Part shown: one piece after another, positions 1-11,000 of the stretch
How positions within the stretch are numbered: position 1 is the stretch's first letter
Layout of the letters: every line of letters begins with the position of its first letter
Source of the DNA: Crotalaria pallida
Lineage: Eukaryota; Streptophyta; Magnoliopsida; Fabales; Fabaceae
Length of the DNA stretch: 64,000 bases
Assembly (NCBI GenBank): GCA_037953625.1
Contig: CM075653.1
Location: forward strand, 96,389,639-96,453,638
Direction: 5' to 3'
Translations under genes and position numbers: made by a program
The notes under the pieces: generated by a model
The model's input: the letters and a program-made list of their open reading frames with translations, nothing else
Told to the model about the DNA's origin: nothing
Databases searched by the model: none

Positions 1-3000
1 TCTGCCAAAATCTAGACAGAAATCTCGGATCACGATCGGATACAATACTGGTAGGAACACCATGCAACTTGACTATGTCCCTGATATACAACTGAGTCAA
101 ATTCTCTAGAGTGTACTTCTTGTGAATCGGAATGAAATGAGCACACTTTGTGAGACGGTCCACAACCACCCAAACTGCATCACATCCTGCAGCCGACCTA
201 GGTAGACCCGTCACAAAATCCATAGCTATGCTATCCCACTTCCACTCCGGAATCTCAAGTGATCGCAACGGACCACCCGGCTTTTGATGCTCAATCTTAA
301 CTTTTTGGCAGGTAAGGCAATGAGATACATGATCTGCTACATCGGTTTTTAACTTTGGCCACCAATAAATCCTTTTCAGATCTTGGTACATTTTTGTTGC
401 ACCAGGATGGAAATTCATTTTGGTCCGATGTGCCTCCCATAGGATATCCCTTCTGATCTCGAAGTCCATGGGAACACATATCTGACCCCTAAATCGGATA
501 ATGCCATCTGAACTCTTTACAAAATCGGGCTCTTCATTTCCCGATGCCCCTTCCAACAACTTCTGTAATTCTGCATCATCAGCTTGTCTTTCTCTAATAA
601 GACTCATCAAGTCATTAGTAACCTGCAACATTTCTAGAACAATGCTCTTCTCTTTCACTTGCATGTTCAAATTGAGGTCACTGAACTCTTGGATTAACTG
701 CATCTCCCTCACCATCAAATTGCTGACATGCAAGGTCTTGCGACTTAATGCATCAGCCACTACATTTGCTTTGCCTGGATGATACTGGAGATCGAAATCA
801 TAGTCCTTCAGAAACTCCATCCACCTCCTCTGTCTCATATTCAACTCCTTTTGATCGAAGAGATAGCGAAGGCTTTTATGATCGCTAAAGACTTCAAACT
901 TTGAGCCATATAGATAATGCCTCCAGATTTTCAAAGCAAAAACTACAGCCGCCAACTCAAGATCATGAGTGGGATAGTTCTGCTCATGCTGCCTCAACTG
1001 TTTGGATGCATAGGCTATGACTTGCCCTTGCTGCATCAGCACACAACCCAACCCTTGTTTTGAAGCATCACAATACACTACAAAGGATTGAGTCGGATCC
1101 GGCAAAATCAACACTGGAGAACTAGTCAATCGCCTCTTCAACTCTTGGAAGCTCTCTTCACATTCTGGGGACCATTCAAACGGAACACCTTTCCGCGTAA
1201 GAGTAGTCAAAGGAAGGGCTAGTTTAGAAAACCCCTCAATGAACCTCCTGTAATAACCAGCCATACCAAGGAAGCTTCTAATTTCTGTGATGGACTTGGG
1301 TCTCTCCCACTTAAGCACTGCTTCCACCTTAGAAGGGTCAACAGCAACTCCCTTCTCAGAAATCACATGCCCCAGGAAATGCACTTCATTCAACCAGAAA
1401 CTACATTTAGAAAACTTGGCATAGAGGTGTTTGTCTTTGAGAACTTGGAGCACCGTTCTCAAATGCTCTTCATGCTCCTTCTGGCTCTTGGAATAGATAA
1501 GAATGTCATCAATGAACACGATGACAAATAAGTCTAAGTACGGCCTGAAGATCCTGTTCATGTAGTCCATGAAGATGGCAGGTGCATTCGTGAGACCGAA
1601 GGGCATCACCACATATTCAAAATGCCCATACCGAGATCTAAAAGCAGTTTTAGGAATGTCCTCCTCTCGGATACGGATTTGATGATATCCAGATCGGAGA
1701 TCAATTTTTGAGAAAACTGCGGCTCCCCTAAGCTGATCCAACAAATCATCAATGCGTGGGAGCGGATATTTATTCTTCACCGTCACCGCATTCAACTGAC
1801 GGTAATCAGTGCACATGCGAACACTTCCATCCTTCTTTTTAACAAAGAGGATAGGAGCTCCCCACGGGGAAACACTCGGTCTTATGAAACCCTTCGCCAA
1901 AAGCTCCTCCAACTGCTTCTTTAACTCTTCCAACTCTGGAGGAGCCATTCTGTACAGCGCTTTAGATACCGGGCCGGCACCAGGCATAAGATCAATGCCA
2001 AATTCTACTTCTCTGGCTGGAGGCAATCCAGGAATTTCAGCTGGAAAAACGCCCGGAAACTCACAAACCACTGGGATTTTGCTAATATCCGATGCTTCCT
2101 CATCATCCATGGCCGACACAGAGACTTGACAGAAAATTACTGACTTCTGGCTACAATCAAGAAGGACACGGTTCTGGGACATCCAGTCCATGCCTAGAAT
2201 GATATCCAGCTTGGTTAAGGGCAGACATATTAAATTCACTTTGAATTCCCGCTCCAATACTCGAAGAGGGCAATCCAAGCACATCAAAGATGTAACCACA
2301 GCTGAATTTGTAGGGGTAGAAACAGACAATTTAAAAGGCATCTCAACAGCAGATAACTTTAATCTTTCCATGCAATTGACAGAAATAAAAGAGTGTGTAG
2401 CTCCACAGTCAAATAGAATACCACATGCAATGTCATTTATATGGCCAATACCTCGAATCATCTCATCAGCCTCAGTCACCTCCTCTCCATCAAGAGTGTA
2501 CACCTTCCCCTTCTGTAGTGGGCGACCATCACCAATCCTCTGCGCCCTAGTCACATTGGCTTCTTTCTTAACTGCGTTCTTTGGGCAGTTAGTTGCAACA
2601 TGACCGGGTTGCCCACACTTGAAACAAGTGACACTTGGTTGATTCTGAGTCAAATTCCAGCATACTCCTCTATGATGCCTGCCACAATGAGGGCAAGGCG
2701 GAATAGGACCAGGTGAACTCCCCATAGGGTCTGCATAGGGGCCTGGTCGCTGCACCGCTCCCTTGCCCCTGATAGGACCACCACTTCTCTGCACAGTCTT
2801 GCTTTTATCTTCTGCCATTTTCCTCTTAAGCCCCTTCTCGTAAGTGCTCGCCATGTTGACCAAGCGGGCCAAATTGTCAATGTTGTGATACTCGCAAGAG
2901 AGGCGAATATCAGTCCTGAGTCCAGACTCAAACTTGATGCATTTGCCACGCTCACTGGCATCCCGATAGTCAGAGAATCGGATAAGATCTTCAAATCTAG

Positions 3001-3496
3001 CTGCATAATCCCCAACTGACATGGAGCCTTGAGTCAGTTGGAGAAAGGCAATCTCCTTTTCCCTTCTCACGTCCTCAGGGAAATACTTCCCTAGAAAGAG
3101 ACCCTTGAATACTTCCCATGAAACCACCGGATTGGCTGCCTCCAATCCCCTCCTCTGCTGGTCCCACCAGTGCTCAGCCTCATTGGTTAGCATGAATTCC
3201 GCCAGTCGCACATGCTGCTCCATGGGTGGGTGAATAGAGCGGAGGATCTTCTCGATCTCCTGAATCCATCTTTGTTCTCCATCAGGGTCATTTCCACCCT
3301 CAAAACGAGGTGGATCATTCTTGCGGAACCTAGCCATCCAGTCAATCTCAACTGGAGCTGGTTGCATAGCGGCTGCAGCTGCTGTGGCTGCTGCGGCTGC
3401 GGCAGCTGCCATCTGCTCTCCTTGCTGCTGCTGCATCTGTGACAGATGCTCCAGAATGGCTGCAAGCCCATCATTAGCAGCCCTCCTTCCAACCAT
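1..3496 (-). CDS. Gag-Pol polyprotein, Ty3/gypsy, partial (C-terminus off window)
   Basis: One uninterrupted frame runs from the ATG at 3496 to the window edge, more than 1160 residues, with no stop. In order: a Gln- and Ala-rich N-terminus (3360-3450), retrotransposon Gag, zinc knuckle CFKCGQPGHVATNC (near 2590-2630), aspartic protease with FDCGATHSFIS (near 2400-2440), reverse transcriptase with FIDDILIYSK (1487-1516), RNase H, HHCC zinc-binding module of integrase ending CLTCQ (near 300-330), and integrase core ending at SDRDPRFLS (near 10-40). The frame of the start codon and of the FIDD motif agree. Gag packages RNA; Pol reverse transcribes and integrates the copy. Being open over this length, it is the best preserved element ORF in the window and may be recent. 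Confidence 0.9.
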   Translation of the reverse strand, partial: MVGRRAANDGLAAILEHLSQMQQQQGEQMAAAAAAAATAAAAAMQPAPVEIDWMARFRKNDPPRFEGGNDPDGEQRWIQEIEKILRSIHPPMEQHVRLAEFMLTNEAEHWWDQQRRGLEAANPVVSWEVFKGLFLGKYFPEDVRREKEIAFLQLTQGSMSVGDYAARFEDLIRFSDYRDASERGKCIKFESGLRTDIRLSCEYHNIDNLARLVNMASTYEKGLKRKMAEDKSKTVQRSGGPIRGKGAVQRPGPYADPMGSSPGPIPPCPHCGRHHRGVCWNLTQNQPSVTCFKCGQPGHVATNCPKNAVKKEANVTRAQRIGDGRPLQKGKVYTLDGEEVTEADEMIRGIGHINDIACGILFDCGATHSFISVNCMERLKLSAVEMPFKLSVSTPTNSAVVTSLMCLDCPLRVLEREFKVNLICLPLTKLDIILGMDWMSQNRVLLDCSQKSVIFCQVSVSAMDDEEASDISKIPVVCEFPGVFPAEIPGLPPAREVEFGIDLMPGAGPVSKALYRMAPPELEELKKQLEELLAKGFIRPSVSPWGAPILFVKKKDGSVRMCTDYRQLNAVTVKNKYPLPRIDDLLDQLRGAAVFSKIDLRSGYHQIRIREEDIPKTAFRSRYGHFEYVVMPFGLTNAPAIFMDYMNRIFRPYLDLFVIVFIDDILIYSKSQKEHEEHLRTVLQVLKDKHLYAKFSKCSFWLNEVHFLGHVISEKGVAVDPSKVEAVLKWERPKSITEIRSFLGMAGYYRRFIEGFSKLALPLTTLTRKGVPFEWSPECEESFQELKRRLTSSPVLILPDPTQSFVVYCDASKQGLGCVLMQQGQVIAYASKQLRQHEQNYPTHDLELAAVVFALKIWRHYLYGSKFEVFSDHKSLRYLFDQKELNMRQRRWMEFLKDYDFDLQYHPGKANVVADALSRKTLHVSNLMVREMQLIQEFSDLNLNMQVKEKSIVLEMLQVTNDLMSLIRERQADDAELQKLLEGASGNEEPDFVKSSDGIIRFRGQICVPMDFEIRRDILWEAHRTKMNFHPGATKMYQDLKRIYWWPKLKTDVADHVSHCLTCQKVKIEHQKPGGPLRSLEIPEWKWDSIAMDFVTGLPRSAAGCDAVWVVVDRLTKCAHFIPIHKKYTLENLTQLYIRDIVKLHGVPTSIVSDRDPRFLSRFWQ

Positions 3497-3659
3497 ACTG
3501 CTTAACCAAAGAGAGCAGAAAAATAAGACTTAAATACTTAATGTATACAAAGTACTATAATCATACTACTAATTTCCTAAACTTTTACTATGAGCATTCA
3601 TTACTCGCTAGGTGAGTAATCGTGTGGAGTTTGCATAACTCCAAGGCCGAGGAGAAACT

Positions 3660-3671
3660 GCTCTGATACCA
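3660..3671 (-). other. Primer binding site (tRNA-iMet type)
   Basis: Read on the minus strand the sequence is TGGTATCAGAGC, four bases after the LTR end. It is the usual complement of the 3' end of initiator methionine tRNA that primes minus-strand DNA synthesis. Confidence 0.85.
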
Positions 3672-4168
3672 TAATTGTAACACCCTATAATTAATTATCC
3701 TGAATTCCCCTTATATTAAAAATATGAACTTAAAAATTCATTTTTAAATTATAAAAATCAACCGTCAAACGGACGGAGTTTCGTTTGTTTATCGGATTTT
3801 TCCAAAAACTTTAACCTGATAAACGCATGTATATAATATCAACAATAGCCAACAGGGCTCAAATATAACCATATGCAGCACATAGTTGCCCCATGGGCTC
3901 AAGTGTAAATCATTTTGTCAGAGTGTTAGCAGAAATGCAGAGTATGCAAATCAAGAGGCCATATCTGCAACTATGCCCAAAACGAATCATAAACCATGCA
4001 CAAAAGAAACTATCCTAAGCCTCTCTCTCAAAAAGCATATACAGCCCATATACGTCAAATAGTATGGAGGCTTAGGTCAAAAGTAAATGTCTAAATCCCA
4101 ACCCTACTCTCCCTGTGAGGGAGAGTAATCCTGCTCGGCCGATCCTGGTGTATACTCCAACTCAGTAC

Positions 4169-5244
4169 CTGAAAAATGGTAAGGAGGTGAGTATTACACA
4201 ATAAAATAGGGAAGCAGTCTCTATTATGCTATACTGAACCACCAGGCCAATCACATATAGTCAAATAAAGCACGTTTCACAATTAAGCACTCCCAATGAG
4301 AGGTATACACATATCATATTTATTTAGTTCTTATTAAGCTATGCTAAGGCATAAATTCATAAATTCCATCTTGATTCAACAGTGCATTAATCATAAAACA
4401 ATAATTGTTAAACCTTTTCCATTCAATTTACCATGTAGCACACTTTAAATTTCAATTCTCTATATTATCATCATAATTCATTCTTTCTCTTCTCTTTCCT
4501 TTATTCCATTCATAAAATTTATTTCGAACCAATGTACTTCACCTCCACACCGGAAGGTACCTCATACATTTGAGCCTATGGGTACTTCACCTCCACACCG
4601 GAAGGTACCTCATACCATTGTACTTCACCTCCACACCGGAAGGTACCTCATACCGTTGTACTTCACCTCCACACAGGAAGGTACCTCATACATTGTGGCC
4701 TATGGGTACTTCACCTCCACACCGGAAGGTACCTCATACCATTGTACTTCACCTCCACACCGGAAGGTACCTCATACAATTTGGCCGGTGGGTACTTCAC
4801 CTCCACGCCGGAAGGTACCTCATACACCACTAAATAATTCCGGATCTTTAAATCTTTGAATTTCGTTTCCAATCTCCTGGATTTTCATCAATTATTCATA
4901 CCATTTTATTTTCATTTCCTAAAGTGTCATTTTTCTTAGTCTATATCAACATGTTCAATACCACTCATAATTTCTAGGCTCAATATAATTTAGCACAATG
5001 TTCTCCACTTAAATCAATTTCAAAATCACAATTGCAAATAACCTCACCTATCAATATTAAATCAAATATCAAGTCACATTTGCACATAACATCACATATC
5101 AATATACTTATAGGCATAATCACAGTGTAATATATTACTAACTATCCTAGGATTCCTTATCAAAACTAACAAACACCTCCTAGAAACCCAACATAAACAT
5201 AATACAACCTACCCCCTAGAATAAGGTAACACAAACCTCCTTAC
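4169..5244 (-). other. Intron-like cassette inside the LTR
   Basis: Sense strand: CTTGAG/GTAAGGAGG at 5250-5237, then 1076 nt, then ACTCACCTCC followed by CCATTTTTCAG/GTACTG ending at 4169. The CTCAC lies about 20-25 nt before the AG, where a plant branch point is expected. Three other LTR types in this window have the same arrangement at the same place. No transcript evidence is available here. Confidence 0.5.
4534..4825. repeat. Minisatellite in LTR, 37-bp unit, seven copies
   Basis: Seven copies of a unit beginning TACTTCACCTCCACACCGG, with a period of 37 bp and three longer spacers of about 46-49 bp containing a CCTATGGG or GGCCGGTGGG variant. Each unit contains an imperfect inverted repeat (ACCTCC and GGAAGGT around ACACC). 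Short ORFs over it are artefacts. Confidence 0.9.
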
Positions 5245-5665
5245 CTCAAGCTCCTAGAGATAGAGAGAGAATGGGAGCCTTGGAACAAGCTTGAGAAATA
5301 GCCACAAATCAAATGGATAGGGAGGAACCTAAAATCAATACAATAAAGGGACAAATTGTTAAGCCTTTACCCCAAAATCATGAGGGAAATTCGTGCCCCA
5401 TTCAAGGTCCCTCGAGGAGGATGATTAAAGCTTCATGGGAGGAAGAGGGAGAAAGAGATTCGAGTTCTAGGGAGAGAGAAATAGAAGAATCACAAACACA
5501 AACACTTACTTGAAGCAACAAGGAAGGACTTGGGTGATGAAATTGGAGTGATTCCCTTGTGGATTGATCAATTGGAATGAGTGGATTAGTGCCCTAGGAG
5601 AGAGAGCTTCGATTATGGCAAGAAAGAACGCGTGCTGCACTTTATTATTTTCTGCATCTACAGCG

Positions 5666-5751
5666 TTTAATCGAGTATTACTCGATTAAATTCCCCCCCC
5701 CCCCCCCCCCTTCAGGTCTTAATCGATTAAGCTGCAGCTTAATCGATTAAG
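5666..5751. repeat. Palindrome cluster in LTR U3
   Basis: A perfect 25-bp hairpin (5666-5690, arms TTTAATCGAGTA around one base) is followed by 18 C residues (5693-5710) and a perfect 34-bp palindrome (5718-5751) made of two CTTAATCGATTAAG units flanking CTGCAG. Confidence 0.9.
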
Positions 5752-6038
5752 TTGCAGGATTTTCAGCACCCCGACTTTGAACGGCCATAACTTCTTCGTT
5801 AACCGTTGGATCTTCCTCAAATTTTAAGGCAAGCTTCCCCACATATCCTACTTTACATCCAACGGTGGAAATTTTGTTTTGAGCTACCAATCTTATTATT
5901 TTAATTTCCTAAGTTCCTATGTTTTAAACCTAAGAGTGCATGCAAATTTGGCTAAGTTTCTCACCTATGCTCTCATTTCTTCTACCCTAAGACCATCACA
6001 ACATAAATTACAATATAAATAAAGTTTGGGATGTTACA

Positions 6039-6469
6039 ACGCGAGACGTCTTTGGTTAATTTTTATAAAAATCTCAAGTGGGTCGCTTGGGGACTAGATG
6101 TAGGTCTTTCGCTGGAAAGGCTGAACCAGTATAAAATATATGTTCCGTTGTTATCGTTGCATGTGCGTTGTTGTTATATTTATCCTTCTTGCATCGTAAC
6201 AACTATTTTATCAATATATTAATTTAATTGTTTTAAATTAATTAGCGCGATAACGTTTTTGTTTTTATTCTATCAATTGTCTCCGCGCGTATTAGTCTTT
6301 ATATAATTATTATTATTATCCGCTTCCGCGCAATCGCTTTTCAACGTTATATTGTTTTCCGCTGTAAAGTTTATTTAAATTTGTTAAAAACGATTTAAAA
6401 TAAATATTTATCAATGATTTTATAAAAACTCAATTCACCCCCTCTTGGGTGACGGCTGTCAATCCTAAC

Positions 6470-6470
<1 letters not shown>
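6039..6470 (+). repeat. Truncated LTR end of an old Ty1/copia (SIRE-like) element
   Basis: The stretch has the look of the 3' half of a SIRE-type LTR: a block with GGGGACTAGATGTAGGTC and GGCTGAACCAGTATAAAA, then a low-complexity T-rich part, and a terminus near ACTCAATTCACCCCCTCTTGGGTG ending in CCTAACA at 6470. No primer site or coding sequence follows, so it is a remnant. The Tekay-like element was inserted into it. Assignment is by pattern only. Confidence 0.45.
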
Positions 6471-6471
<1 letters not shown>

Positions 6472-6537
<66 letters not shown>

Positions 6538-6656
6538 TCTTCCACTTGGAAATAAGCAGATCTCCATTTCCCGAGTTGAACCGCAAGTGCAGAAAAATTA
6601 TTGGACTACTAACATACTCCTTTCTTTCATGTATAAAGGAGTATGCAAGTTGAAGA

Positions 6657-6690
<34 letters not shown>
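6472..6690. repeat. (TA)n microsatellite split by a small MITE
   Basis: About 60 bp of pure TA repeat (6472-6532) and about 30 bp (6662-6690) flank the element at 6533-6661. ORFs reading Ile-Tyr repeats across it are not genes. Confidence 0.9.
6533..6661. mobile_element. Micron-like MITE in a TA microsatellite
   Basis: A 129-bp non-coding element with terminal inverted repeats ATGCGTCTTCCACTTG (left) and CAAGTTGAAGACGCAT (right; one mismatch), directly flanked on both sides by TA repeats. It also has an internal hairpin (ACTCCTTTC and GAAAGGAGT-like arms near 6617-6643). The arrangement resembles the rice Micron MITEs, which target TA microsatellites; that link is by architecture only. Confidence 0.6.
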
Positions 6691-6694
<4 letters not shown>

Positions 6695-6936
6695 TAAGAT
6701 TATGCACGAATTTTAAAAAATGAATAAAATGATGTAAGAATTTAGGATATTTTGATTATAATACTCTTATGTAATAATTATTTAAAAAAAGAGAGAAAGA
6801 TATTGGAGATAAAAAAAGATATAATAAATAAGGTATGATTGAAAAATATAGTATTAATTATGTGATGGATTTGTAAAAAGACAATAAATATGAAACAAAA
6901 GGAAAAAGTTTTATGAACAATATATATGAAATGAAA

Positions 6937-7547
6937 GTAGTATAAGTATAGACACCCCTTAAACTATTTGACTTTTGCAAATAGTCACCATAAACTATTT
7001 TTTCTACACAATTACTCCTTAAACTTTAACATTTGACAAAATTAATACTTTTGTTAATTCAAAGTTAAAACTTAACGATAAAAATATCTTACCAGCCGTT
7101 TATTTATTTATTTGTTTTTTTTTTTATATTTACTAGCCGTTTAATTTGTTATAATTTCAACTATTGAATCTTTATAATTTATTTTTTAATTTTAATAGCA
7201 TTCATTGAACCGTTTTTTCAAAAAGTGAGAAACTGTCGTTGTGTGAAAAACCGATGCGACACAAATTGAGAAGAAAAGAACGTTGTTTCTTTTTTATTAT
7301 AGAGAAGGTATTTTAGAATAAGAATAAATTAATATTATTAAAATTAAATAAATTATATACAATCTCGTTGAGATTATAACAAATTGAATGGTCATGTGTT
7401 TTTACCATTAAATTTTAATTTTGAATTAACGAAAGTATTAATTTTACAAAATGTTGAAGTTTAGGGAGTAATTGTGTAAGAAAAATAGTTTGTGGTGGTT
7501 ATTTGCAAAAGACAAATAATTTAAGGGGTGTCTACTCTTTTCCCTAC
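6937..7547. mobile_element. Foldback MITE with arms of about 120 bp
   Basis: The left arm (about 6937-7075, beginning near TAGACACCCCTTAAACTATT) is matched in inverse orientation by the right arm (about 7420-7547, ending AATTTAAGGGGTGTCTA). Both arms contain TTTGCAAATA, ACACAATTACTCC and TTAATTCAAA blocks. The middle has no ORF. No exact target duplication is visible, so the superfamily is uncertain. Confidence 0.75.
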
Positions 7548-7554
7548 AATTTAA

Positions 7555-7834
7555 TACTACGTCCAGTCCAAAATGGAATATACTTTTGAAAAAATTTACA
7601 TCCATTAAGAAAATAGGTTAATATTTTTGGCGACATTGAAAATGTAAACACTTACTATACTTTTTTCAAAACTACCCCTATAATTGTTATTGAGATTCTA
7701 AAAATGTTAATTTAATAGGGATATTTTTAAAAATAAATAATGAAATGTTATTTAAGACTATAATGGGATCTTATAATAAATAGGGTTAAAATAAATTTCC
7801 CAAAAGAATCTTTCATTTATAACAGGAGGTAGTA
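7555..7834. mobile_element. Stowaway-like MITE
   Basis: The left end TACTACGTCCAGTCCAAAATG and the inverse of the right end, TACTACCTCCTGTTATAAATG, match at most positions and start at a TA. Size is about 280 bp, AT-rich, with no ORF. These features fit a Tc1/mariner-type Stowaway MITE. Confidence 0.55.
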
Positions 7835-8052
7835 GTAGCTTCGAGGATGCATTAGTAACATGGACAGTTGAAACAAAAACAAAGTCACCATCATGAGAAA
7901 AATGCCGGGATGCTTTCAGCTAAAGGAGGTGTGTACTGTGTAGAGACTTAGTTAGTGGCTAAATCTGATATGGCACAAAAATATAGCAAAATTTATAAGA
8001 TACACCAGTCATTTGAAGCAGGTAAAGAATCAGTTAGTAAATATAACTGGCA
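7835..8052 (-). other. Probable 3' UTR of the 8053-18881 gene
   Basis: AT-rich sequence after the stop codon of the minus-strand gene. No clear polyadenylation signal was identified; the 3' end is not defined by the sequence. Confidence 0.35.
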
Positions 8053-11000
8053 CTAAAGTTGAATTTTGAGTACTTGATCAGCACAAACGGCTACAATAAT
8101 GGGACCAGCCAAATCACCCGCAGCACACCCTGAAGAATAATGGCACATTGATTTAGCCTCAGGATGAGAAACAAACAAGAATCATCTTAACACAATTCAA
8201 TCAGAGAAATTTAAGCATGTTCTGTGAATACAAGCTTACCGATCCATTGGCCAAGTGATGGACGAATAAGTGTCGCACCAATCCCTGCTCCTATGGAGGC
8301 AAAAATCAGAGACGAAGTACACCTGACTGAAGCAGCGAAAACCTTGTGCCCAAGAAGTGTAACTTGCTTGGCTTTATCAACATCATTATCCTCGTCCTTA
8401 GACTTGAACACAGAATTAAAGAAACGGTACAATTCAATCCCTACTTGAACAAGCCAGGATGCTGCAACTCCCAGCATGTGTCCTGTAGATATCAGACAGT
8501 TAGTACATGATAACTGAGGTCAAAAGCTCAAGAAACTCTGAATGAACAGATAAGTCATGGATCACTTAGACCTCTGAAAGTTGTTCTGCTCACACTGAAA
8601 AAGTATACCAAAGTAGGCATTTTCCTTCCAGCTTTGCGAGTAGCTGATCTAGGGACATCTGTTCAAGAAATCACAAACAACTACATGTTAGATCTCTTGG
8701 GAGAACACAAAATCAAATAAACATCTCTCCTGCCCAGAAAATTTCAATCGACTAGTTAGTAGTAAACCACTAACAAATAGCTGAACTTGGAAACAATTTG
8801 AGAAAAATATACCTTTGAGAAGTTTCCATGCCATTCTTTGTGAAACATAATGAACAGCAATCCTTTCTAAAATCCTTCTAGTGGTAACGACAGTTGTCTG
8901 CAACGGCATCATAGATATTTTAATTGCAAACTTACTTTCAGACACTATAAGTAACATAAAGAGAAGCACAACGGAACATGCATAATGTTGATCCACACAG
9001 AATAAGAGCAAAAGAAACAATTAATTAGTTCGTGCTTACAATAATTATAAAACAAAAAAGAAAACCAAGACAGAATAGTACCAAATTGATTATTACTGAA
9101 ACAACAAAACAAGGTCCATTGAGACTACAGAACGTTAAGCGAAAAATTGATTGACATGTGTGTGCTGTGTCTTTCTTCTCAAGCATTACCATATTACATA
9201 TCTAGGGAGATTTAATTAGATCAGGGGAAAACAAGTGTAACTTTGCGCAATTTACAAATATTTAAAATATTCCATACATTATACAAATTGAAGTTTGTAT
9301 AACTTATGGCAGGAAAGGTACCCTTGTAACATATAGATGTAGACAATTCATAGGAATAATAGATACATTATATTGAGAGAGAGGTCTACTGAAGCTTATG
9401 ACAATGTCGACCACCTAAATCAATTCAATATTTCTTTTTAAGTGGCCATTATTAAATGATCAGTAAATGAGACTAAGTGACCAGAGGCAATTTCAAACTT
9501 GTTTAGAAATTATACCATACAGGTGCACAATATGATAAACAAGGTTAGTATTTTTGATATGGGGCAAAAGGAGCCTATTACAGTCAAATGTTGGGCTGCT
9601 TCTTGTGTTAGTGTCAATAAGACAGTTCAGATAGTGAAAAGTACTGTTAATTTCTTATATCAGTATTGCAGCAGTAATTTATTATGTCATTTAGTTCTCT
9701 GTTCAAGTTAATTTAGATGGAGACGGTTAGAACTGTCTGGGTTACAATTGGTTTTTAACTGACATTTCTTGTAAACAGAACAGAAAAGATAAAAAGAATG
9801 AGAGAAAAGAGAGAATCTGAATATTCCTATTTGTGAATTAATGAGGTGAATGTGATAGGAGGTTTGGGAAGGTGTATCAGAGAAAGAATAGAAATTAGGA
9901 TCAGCTAGGACAGGTAGTCCCAACTGTATAAATAATAACTTGAGGGAAGTTAGTTGTCTATCTTGGGAAATCAGTAGATTGGTTGGTATTGGGAGAGAGG
10001 AGGTTCTCTCAAATAAAACTCTGTGTAACTCATTGTATTCTTCTATTCTATGCCTACTTCTGACCTTGGTAATGATCTAGGAGATTAGGGTTCTTCAATA
10101 AAACAATTCAATTCTTCTCTATTCTCTTATTCTCTTACCAGTTTCTATCAACTGGTATCAAAGCACTGATCTTGAAAATGTGGTTTTTGAGTTTATGGTT
10201 AACCCGAGGATGGAAAGCAAGGATCGAAAGCTATCAATGCAGAATTGGAATTGCGACAACGAACAACAAGAAAATGTTCTCACTGATGGACAATTCCAGA
10301 AGTTAGAAAATATGATTGATGATTGATAATCTCACCAATGTTGTGGCAAGAGCATCGCGAAGAAGGTCAAATCGCTAACCGAGCAAAAGTCGCAAACAGA
10401 ACCGAACCACAGTCGTGGAACCGAACCAAAGTCGCGAATCGAACCAGAGTCATGATCGAAGATCCAATCACGAAAGGAACCCTAGCAACAAGGAATCAAA
10501 CTCCAATTCTGAAACTGAGCAAAGCCACCACTCCAACCATTCTCAATGGCGGAAACTTGAGGTTCTGATTTTGGCAGGAGAAGAGGCATATGGATGGACC
10601 AATCATTTAGAAAGATGCTTTCGATTGAAGAACGTGTCAGCATAAGAGAGGATGCGCGCCGTAATGATTGCACTTGAAGGGAAGGCTCTGAATTGGTTCC
10701 GGTGGTGGGAGTCATGTTATCCAAAACTTACTTGGGAGAAGTTCAAAACTGCAGTGGTAAGACGATTCCGACCGGGTATGCTGAAAAATCCTTTTGAAAT
10801 TCTGATTGGTTTAAACGAACTGATTCAATACGGGAATTAATAGAACAATTTGGGAAATATGCGGGAATTTTGAAAGGGATAGATCAAAAGTATTTGATAG
10901 GAATTTTTCTGAATAGCTTGAAAGAAGAAATTAAAGCAGAAATGAAGTTGTATGAACCAGATCACTTAGCTGATTTGATAATTAACGCTCATATGATTGA

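Larger units (their letters stand above)
1..6038 (-). mobile_element. Ty3/gypsy LTR retrotransposon, Tekay-like chromovirus, 5' portion
   Basis: The element reads on the minus strand: 5' LTR (6038 to 3676), primer binding site, leader, then gag-pol running off the left edge in the integrase core. The rest of integrase, any chromodomain and the 3' LTR lie outside. The LTR is bounded by TGTAACA and TGTTACA, an inverted repeat typical of this family. The base after the LTR starts ACGCG (6039-6043), the candidate target-site duplication, which cannot be matched without the other end. Assignment to Tekay/Del is from the long LTR, the single gag-pol frame and tRNA-iMet-type primer site; it is a family-level inference. 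It is inserted into the end of an older copia LTR. Confidence 0.85.
3676..6038 (-). repeat. 5' LTR of the Tekay-like element
   Basis: The 2363-bp LTR starts (sense, at 6038) TGTAACATCC and ends TGTTACA at 3676. It holds, in sense order, a conserved block with GAGGAAGATCCAACGG (5800-5820), a palindrome cluster and a C18 run (5666-5751), a pyrimidine-rich leader-like stretch, a splice-donor-like site (5244), a 37-bp minisatellite (4825-4534) and a splice-acceptor-like site (4169). Only one LTR copy is in the window, so its age cannot be estimated. Confidence 0.85.

Noticed and set aside
3212..3533. Plus-strand ORFs rich in Cys or Ala
   Set aside because: They are antisense shadows of the Gln/Ala-rich start of gag on the minus strand.
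4534..4825. Regular direct repeats suggesting a CRISPR-like array
   Set aside because: Spacers are absent or repetitive and the array lies in a eukaryotic LTR; it is a minisatellite.
4570..4859. Overlapping ORFs with repeated His-Thr-Gly-Arg units
   Set aside because: They are readings of the LTR minisatellite in several frames, not proteins.
6395..6697. ORFs on both strands reading Ile-Tyr repeats
   Set aside because: They are translations of the (TA)n microsatellite and the small MITE.
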